Source: Quillaja saponaria
Taxonomy: Eukaryota > Streptophyta > Magnoliopsida > Fabales > Quillajaceae
Direction of reading: 5' to 3'
Assembly: GCA_029379385.1 (NCBI GenBank)
Contig: CM055617.1
Location: 6,200,001-6,264,000, forward strand
Length of the DNA: 64,000 nucleotides
Part shown: positions 57,900 through 64,000 of the stretch, piece by piece
Position numbering within the stretch: the first letter of the stretch is position 1
Layout: every line of letters starts with the position of its first letter
The notes under the pieces: generated by a model
Told to the model about the DNA's origin: nothing
Seen by the model: only the letters and a program-made list of their open reading frames with translations
Database searches by the model: none
Position numbers and translations under genes: made by a program

Positions 57900-58660
57900 A
57901 ATTTTCTCATCAATCAAACAGGGATATGATAAACTAAAAGTGGCAATTCTCTATTGGAGATCTGTTATCAGCCAAATCCCTTTTGGATATCAGTATTGAT
58001 TGTATCCATCTTTCAACTTCTGCCATCAAAATGCTTTAATAGACATGTTTACAATAGTAGATGATGTACAACAAATGGGATTATCCAATAAATAAAACCA
58101 TCCTTGACCATGATGAATCTGATACCTCTACTTACCACCTTACAATTTACAAAAAATCAAATAAACAAGCTGGACGCAGTGGAAAACCCAATGACCACAA
58201 TCCCTTCTTCTCTGCCAACATTTTTACATATTGTTTTATTGAATGTTTATAATTTCCCCTACTTCCTCCTCACATACCGCAAGCAACCAAGGCCAACTTC
58301 TTTTTTTTTGGGTCGTAAGAAGCCCGTATGACTTATATGAGCTACAATGGGAGGTAGCTCTCTCTCTTTCCATAAACTTCTCATCCCAAGTGAAAATGAA
58401 AATTCATTTTAGGTCATTGACATATAACACCAATAAACTTTGCTAATTGAACCAACCGATACTTTCAACATTTTAGCTCTGATGCTGCAAAATACTTCCC
58501 TTCATATACTTAGACGACTTGCATCGCATGTAGAAATTTGTACTTTATTCACATGCTTGTGTCATGGACAAGGAGGAATAGTTGACTCTTACAATAGGTA
58601 CACTGACCAAAACTATGATTTGTGCATTGTGAAAGATGGTGACCAAAAGGATCAAAGATA
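57900..58660. repeat. Duplicated block X (second copy) and flanking DNA
   Basis: From about 57957 to 58185 the sequence matches 49446-49670. The remainder has several overlapping plus-strand ORFs (58061-58661) without any domain; I regard them as chance ORFs. Confidence 0.55.
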
Positions 58661-58718
58661 AGAGTGCTTACCAAATCAATGATTGGTATGATCTATAAAG
58701 CTTGTCAACTTGCTCTAG

Positions 58719-59087
58719 TCAAAATGCTTCTTGTGTTGGAGTTTTGGCAACAATCAGAACTTCTGGGCAATCTCCAACTAAAGGAGTTAAAACCAATCTC
58801 ACTGCACATTCGCATACCACTTCCAGATAAACCTTCATCATGTGTAGATTCAAAGCCCATACCCTCAAATTCCTGCAAGAACTCAATTCCACAATTGGCA
58901 CCATCTCATTTCCGGAAGAGATCATAACAAAAGGCAGCAACTTTTGACTTATAAAAGAATTACAGGTTCGAATACTTTCCCTCAAACTTGTCTTGGCACT
59001 ATAGGGCGTTAAACAGGGGTTTAGATCCTTCACAAACAAATCATCTGGATTGCCAGGAGTCGTCAGGTCCTCAGAGCTGAATTCCAT
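58719..59087 (-). pseudogene. Unrecognised 122-codon ORF, possible gene fragment
   Basis: An ORF starting MEFSSEDLTTPGNPDDLF with no domain I can name. Its second half is hydrophobic (VYLEVVCECAVRLVLTPLV). A neighbouring frame over the same DNA reads EFLQEFEGMGFESTHDEGL, which looks equally protein-like. That suggests a frameshifted remnant. It lies in a 2.2-kb segment that separates block X from CYP71D copy C and has no counterpart at copy A. Upstream (59450-59600, minus) the composition is leader-like. Confidence 0.3.
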
Positions 59088-60071
59088 TATGAATAGTTTA
59101 AAAGATCATAACCCAAATATTTATTAGGTGCAAAATGCTTTCCATAGTTTCATTCTACGGGAGACAGGGAAGCTTGAAACTCATTGTCGACTTACCAAAG
59201 AATTAGAAGCATCATCTTCGGAATAGCTTGGTATCCACTGCCATGGTGTTGGAGCCATGCACTTCCAGAATATTTATCAGCCTTGATCTACTCCAATAGC
59301 AAATCAAATCCCATGTCATGCAACTGCAAGGTCTATAATTAACTACACCGATCTCAAAAACTAAGTTGAGTATTCTATTGAAAATTGCAAATTTTTTTCC
59401 ATGAAAATTAAGCATATATTTTCTGAAAATTAGGATGTTTTGGCGGATAGATTAACGTTGAGAGTTTCAGAAATAGGGAGGGACAAAGGGCTTGATTGTA
59501 GGGTTTCCGTTTGTTTAAGGAAGAAGAAGAAGAGGCTTAAGGTTCCTGTCGGATTGAGGATGGCGGTCAGTTCTTTGTCTTTTGGCGCTGTCTGAAATCT
59601 GAATTCAAATTATTTAAGGATTGCTTAAAAGATATGCTACGGCGTCGTTTTGTAATCAACAACGACACTAATCTCTAATCATTGGAGAAATAATTTTGTT
59701 TAATTAAGCTTACAAAGAATATATAAAATCTTTCAGTCAACAAAGGATGCACACCTTCCAGGTTAGCCCATTTGGTATTTATACAAAGTCTTTGATTCTT
59801 ATTTTTCTTCTTGGAAACAAATAATTAAAGATTATCTTTTTAGGAAATAATAAATAAGACTATATGCACTTGTATCATAAACAAAAAGTTTCTTTAACTG
59901 TTTTTGTTCGACTTTTAAACATAAAATGAAAATCATTATATATAGATGACATAATATATTTATTAATTGAGATTTCTGTCATAGATATTGTAGTGATACA
60001 AAAAAATGTGCTTATATAATATTTTGGCTTATAAATTTACATTAAAAAAATTAGGTTGAATTAATTATATC

Positions 60072-60106
<35 letters not shown>

Positions 60107-60696
60107 TAGTCACAAAATCTATAAAAATAATTAGAATTGAAAAAATATATACATCATAATCTTAATATTTGTCAGGAAATGATAAGATCTCATGTCGATT
60201 ATTCAAAAGCAACAAAAAGAAAAACAAGATATAAGGATTGCAGCCAAAGAAGAGGAGGAGCAGGCTATGGTACAATATATTTTCTGGAGGGAATTTAGAA
60301 GAGAAAAGGAGGGGGAGAGAATAAGCTGTGATTTACATTACACTATACAAGTCCAAAAACCTTGTTACAGTCAGTAAGTTGTGGGGCAGAAAAAAAGACA
60401 TTATAGCTTTTCAAATCTTTGAATAGTTGTGGTCCTTATGGATTATCTTCTAAGAGAAAGGGAAACATTTATTAATGGGCCATTCTTGGCAGAATAGAAC
60501 ATAAAGAAAGGAATGGACAAATTTATTTATGAGCAGAGTACTCCTAGTTTCTTCTATGACAGATACAAAGTTAAAGGCACAGTACCAGAAATGGAGCCAA
60601 TAACAAGGTCTATCACTTTATTGATATGTAGGATTAGGAAGATTTTTTTTTACTAGTCTATCAGATAGTAGCATCTATCTATAGATCTGCATGGAT
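59088..60696. other. AT-rich spacer downstream of CYP71D copy C
   Basis: No gene is supported. A run of about 28 A lies at 60079-60106. From about 60395 the sequence again matches the 3' flank of copy A (49690-50047). Confidence 0.4.
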
Positions 60697-62312
60697 CTAA
60701 GTGAAAGAAGTGCCATCAAGGTACAAATTGTTTTTTCTTCCAGCATTTGCTCCAAAGGCCTCAGTCATGTCCAAATCCTCTGGTTTCATCTTGTTTGGGA
60801 GTTCCCAGTTGAAGTAGTAGAGTAAACTTGCAAGTGGAAGTTCAATATTGGCTAACCCAAATGCAATGCCTGGACACATTCTCCTTCCTGCCCCAAATGG
60901 GATAAACTCAAAGTTAGTACCTTTGAAATCAATGGTATTGTCACTGAACCTCTCTGGTATAAAACTCTCAGCATCATGCCAATACTTGGGATCTCTTCCA
61001 ATTGCCCATGCATTTACTATGACTTTAGTTTTGATGGGTATTTCATAGCAATCAATTTTGCATGCTTCTGATCTGTTTTCTCTTGGGAGCAACAGAGGAG
61101 CAGGAGGGTGTAACCTGAATGTTTCTTTAATCACAGAGTTTAAGTAATGAAGCTCCGCTAAATCAGTCTCATGGATTTCCTTCTTTCCTTCCAAAGCTTG
61201 TCTGATCTCAGCTTGTGCCTTCTTCATAACTCTTGGACTTTTCATCATTTCTGACATAGCCCATTCTATTATTGTTGATGAAGTATCAGTTCCAGCAGAA
61301 AATATATCCTGTGCAAATGTTGGAAATGAGTTTCAGACAACTGACAACAATTTATGGTGATAGCAGAATAGATGATGCCTAATTCGGTGTTACGCAACTG
61401 ATTTTAATTAATTGGACTTCAAGAAATACTAACCCAAATCACAGCTTTCATGCTGTTGGTTGTAATTTCGATGTCAAGGCTGCCAGCCTGCTGGACTCTT
61501 AAAAGAACATCTACAAGATCCTCATCTTCAATCTTGCCATGTTTAGCCTTTTTTCGATGCTCATCAATAATGGTGTCTAGGATTTTTCCAGCCTCGTTTT
61601 GAAGCCTTTCCAATTTTCCTTTCAACCCAGTAATGAAATGAATAAATTTCAATGAAGGGAACAAGTCAGCAAGATCAAATCCTGCAGCCAGTGTTGTTAC
61701 CGATTTTATCAGTGATACGAATTTGTCTTGGTCTGGACATTTGGCACCAAATGCTGCCCTTGAACTTATGGTACTTGTCATGGAGTAAATCTTTTTAGTA
61801 AGATTGATTGGTGATCCTACAGATGAATGAATTGATTCAATCAGTTTATTTGCCTCATCTTTTCTGATAAATGAGAAAGATTGGACCCTCTTGACACTTA
61901 GGAGCTCTAAAATAGCCAGTTTTCTCATTTCCCTCCAGTAACCACCATATGGAGCAAAGGCGATGTCTTTTCCACCATAGACCACAATTTTAGAAGCCAG
62001 AAGTTCTGGTCTTGATGCAAAAGCAAGATCATGTGTCTTCATAACCTCCTTGGCCATCAAAGGGGATGATACAACCACTGCAGAAATCTCACCCAGTTGT
62101 AGGTGCATCAAAGGTCCATGTTTTCTGGCTATGTCTCTGAGAACATGGTGTGGAAGTGACCCTGCCAAGTTATGAAGGTTTCCTATGACAGGTAGCTTCC
62201 ATGGTCCTGGAAGCTGCTTCTGAGCTCTGGATTTTTTCCAATTCTTCACACACCAAAGTAAAGTGAACAAGAGGAAGAAAGTTGTGAAATAGGAGAATGA
62301 TAAAACTTCCAT
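60697..62312 (-). CDS. CYP71D-family cytochrome P450 monooxygenase, copy C (intact)
   Basis: Two exons, 62312-61434 and 61308-60697, with a 125-bp phase-0 intron at the usual CYP71 position, give 496 residues. It has an N-terminal membrane anchor ([17 protein letters not shown]) and the proline hinge [12 protein letters not shown]. The I-helix is AGTDTSS (about 298-304), the K-helix ETFR (355-358), PERF follows, and the heme loop [13 protein letters not shown] has its ligand Cys near 438. It is an ER-bound haem-thiolate monooxygenase using P450 reductase. CYP71D enzymes often oxidise terpenoids or other specialised metabolites, but the substrate cannot be read here. A TATATAAAG box lies about 50 bp upstream (62360-62368). 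One oddity: Cys replaces the usual Gly in KIDGYEIP (codon at 61048-61050). It is the only undamaged member of the cluster. Confidence 0.93.
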
Positions 62313-63340
62313 GATTATAAAAGGGCAGAACTAATTGATTCTGAAGGATGTTTCCCTTCCTTTATATAATGCTTTGGTTTATAAGTGGTAACTGCGTTAT
62401 TTGGCCTGCATTTGATGATAGCAACCAGGGAAGAAAAAGTGTATAGTAGATATTTCTAAAAGGGCTGGCGGAATTATTTTGGTTTAAGAGAAAGTTACCT
62501 CAGTCTCACACAAAAAACTTAATTCACATTTTGACTAGTCAACAACCCAAAATATTTATGCCTGTACCTCCTAATGCAAAACTGAAAATATTGCACTGTG
62601 ACACGGCCAACTACAACTGCAGTCACACCTATTACAACTCAAGCAGAATGATCAAGAAATTTTCCCAATCTTTGTTTATTGTACCACCCTTTGAGCTTGG
62701 CATACTAGGAATCTTGTGCTCTCATGGCTTTGAGCTCATCTTTAATGGCTTTCCTTATGTTATAATTATGTGCAAAAACAATTAGGGAACTTCCAAAAGT
62801 ATTAAGAAGAAGGTGGAGAACAATAAGATGTTGGACAACTACTCTGCGTTTGGTTTGACTAAAAAGAAAAAAAAAAAAACGTCTCAGAAAGAAAAAGGAC
62901 CAATGTAAATTTCATTAGGACCAGTAAATTTTCTTGGTAATTACTGCGGGCAGATGGTCCCCAACTGGATACTTGGTAGATTGTTTCGACTAAGGGCCAA
63001 ATTTTCTCCTGTTTGTACCAAAGTCCATAATAATAGATGCTAGAGAAGAAGATTCATACCTTAAGTTAAGGAAACAGTCCTAGGTGACAACGGTGTCTCG
63101 TTCCTAATAGTTCAGAAAACTTGAATTTTCAATGGGGCAATGGCATACAAGTCTACACTATTATTCAGACAACTTAAACAGGATTTAAGACTAAATGCAT
63201 AATTAATTTTATTCACTTTTTCTTGGTTGACGGTATTATTAAAGGTGTCTCATTCCTCATAGTGTACATTAAGTCACTGCATACCTCATTTTCAAATTAA
63301 TCTGGCAGCGTTTTAAACATCTGAGGACAACCAAGAGACT
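62313..63340. other. Upstream region of CYP71D copy C with acetyltransferase remnants
   Basis: Follows the copy A upstream region closely. It also contains about 130 bp (62556-62690) similar to the serine acetyltransferase fragment at about 57735-57880, absent from copy A. A second remnant lies at about 63285-63330 (CTCATTTTCAAATTAATCTGG). The ORF at 62531-62785 spans these remnants and is not a gene. Confidence 0.55.
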
Positions 63341-64000
63341 ACTTCGTTTTGAAATTGACACTTTGACAGTGACAAACTGTAATCACTAATCAGAGGAGAT
63401 AATTTTGTTAAATTAAGCTAAGAAGAATATACTGAAAGTATAAAAATAATCAACAATCAAAATTCATTTATACAATTTTTTTTTTATGTAGTGGTCAAGT
63501 TTGTCGACTTACTCTAAGGGCTAGTTTGGTACACATAATAATTTTGTAGAATTGAAATTGGAAAGAGCAAGAGAATGGAATGCAGTGGAATAGATGATCA
63601 TTATATTCTTTTGTTTGATAGCGTCGGTGTGAAATAATCATTCCATACCATTCCTTTTATTTATTTCTAAGCAGTTTTTAAACATGAAATAATATAAAAA
63701 TTATGTTAAAATGAAAAAAATATCCCTCAGTAAATAAAATAATAAAAATATAACGTAATTTATGATATATATATATATATATATATTACCACATATCATA
63801 TTACTAGTAACGTAGGAGACATCTCTATCTTATTTTTTTTTTAAATTTTATATTATATTTATTATTATTAATTAATTAATTATTATTACTTATATTTATA
63901 TTATTTATTAAAATTAATATTTTAGTTTAAAATATTTAACTAATTTATTTATTTAACATTAATTAATTATTTATAATTATATTATTTACTATGATATGAA
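63341..64000. other. AT-rich end of the window
   Basis: No gene is seen. A (TA)n tract lies at about 63765-63786 and ATT/AATT-rich DNA follows. The segment GGGCTAGTTTGGTACACA at 63519-63536 resembles the ends of some plant MITEs, but no partner end is visible within the window. Confidence 0.35.

Noticed and set aside
62531..62785. 84-codon ORF upstream of CYP71D copy C
   Set aside because: It spans an acetyltransferase remnant and ordinary upstream DNA shared with copy A; no coherent protein.
1..64000. A CRISPR-, phage- or operon-like novel system
   Set aside because: No spaced direct-repeat array, no co-oriented short-spaced gene clusters and no prokaryotic genes; all recognisable loci are plant nuclear genes or plant mobile DNA.

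Overview
This is nuclear DNA from a flowering plant, most likely a core eudicot. The reasons are spliced genes with GT-AG introns, long AT-rich intergenic stretches, plant-only families (P- and DYW-type PPR proteins, GRAS, CASP-like, X8/CBM43, CYP71D P450s), a plant tRNA-Thr, and snoRNAs whose guides fit plant 25S and 5.8S rRNA. The species cannot be named from the sequence. There are no bacterial operons, CRISPR arrays or phage genes.

Layout. 0.7-2.9 kb: a P-type PPR protein close to Arabidopsis At5g64320. 3.4-5.1 kb: AT-rich DNA with a 180-bp tandem repeat. 6.0-7.2 kb (minus): two box C/D snoRNA genes, an upstream promoter-like block (site II motifs, telo-box, TATA) and a tRNA-Thr(AGU). 7.8-10.0 kb (minus): a Pumilio/PUF protein. 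11.5-12.7 kb (minus): a five-exon arginine-rich protein of unknown function. 14.1-15.8 kb (minus): a PAT1-branch GRAS regulator. 15.8-20.9 kb: mostly AT-rich intergenic DNA. 23.3-23.7 kb (minus): the complex I 20.9-kDa subunit. 24.8-26.6 kb: a decayed Ca2+-ATPase pseudogene. 27.2-29.2 kb (minus): a DYW PPR protein. 31.1-35.5 kb: a small unknown protein, a secreted FAS1-domain protein (minus) and an X8-domain protein. 36.8-38.1 kb: a CASPL2B1-like gene with two apparent lesions. 39.7-45.7 kb: NAR1, 11 exons, one GC-AG intron. 47.3-49.1 kb: RAMP4/SERP1, whose first coding exon is only the ATG. 50-63 kb (minus): a CYP71D cluster with copy A (pseudogene carrying a TRIM retrotransposon), copy B (one frameshift) and copy C (intact), interspersed with serine acetyltransferase-derived fragments.

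How it works together. These are mostly independent housekeeping genes, not one pathway. Complex I subunit, CASPL2B1 and NAR1 lie in the same small interval as in Arabidopsis (At4g16440-At4g16450, from memory), so the middle of the window looks like an old syntenic block with insertions. The CYP71D cluster is a typical birth-and-death specialised-metabolism array. I found no convincing previously undescribed system. The most interesting items are the dual-guide snoRNA pair, the broken CASPL2B1 reading frame, the TRIM insertion in CYP71D copy A, and the co-duplication of acetyltransferase fragments with P450 genes. Exon borders were placed by hand from splice signals and frame consistency; UTRs are not mapped.
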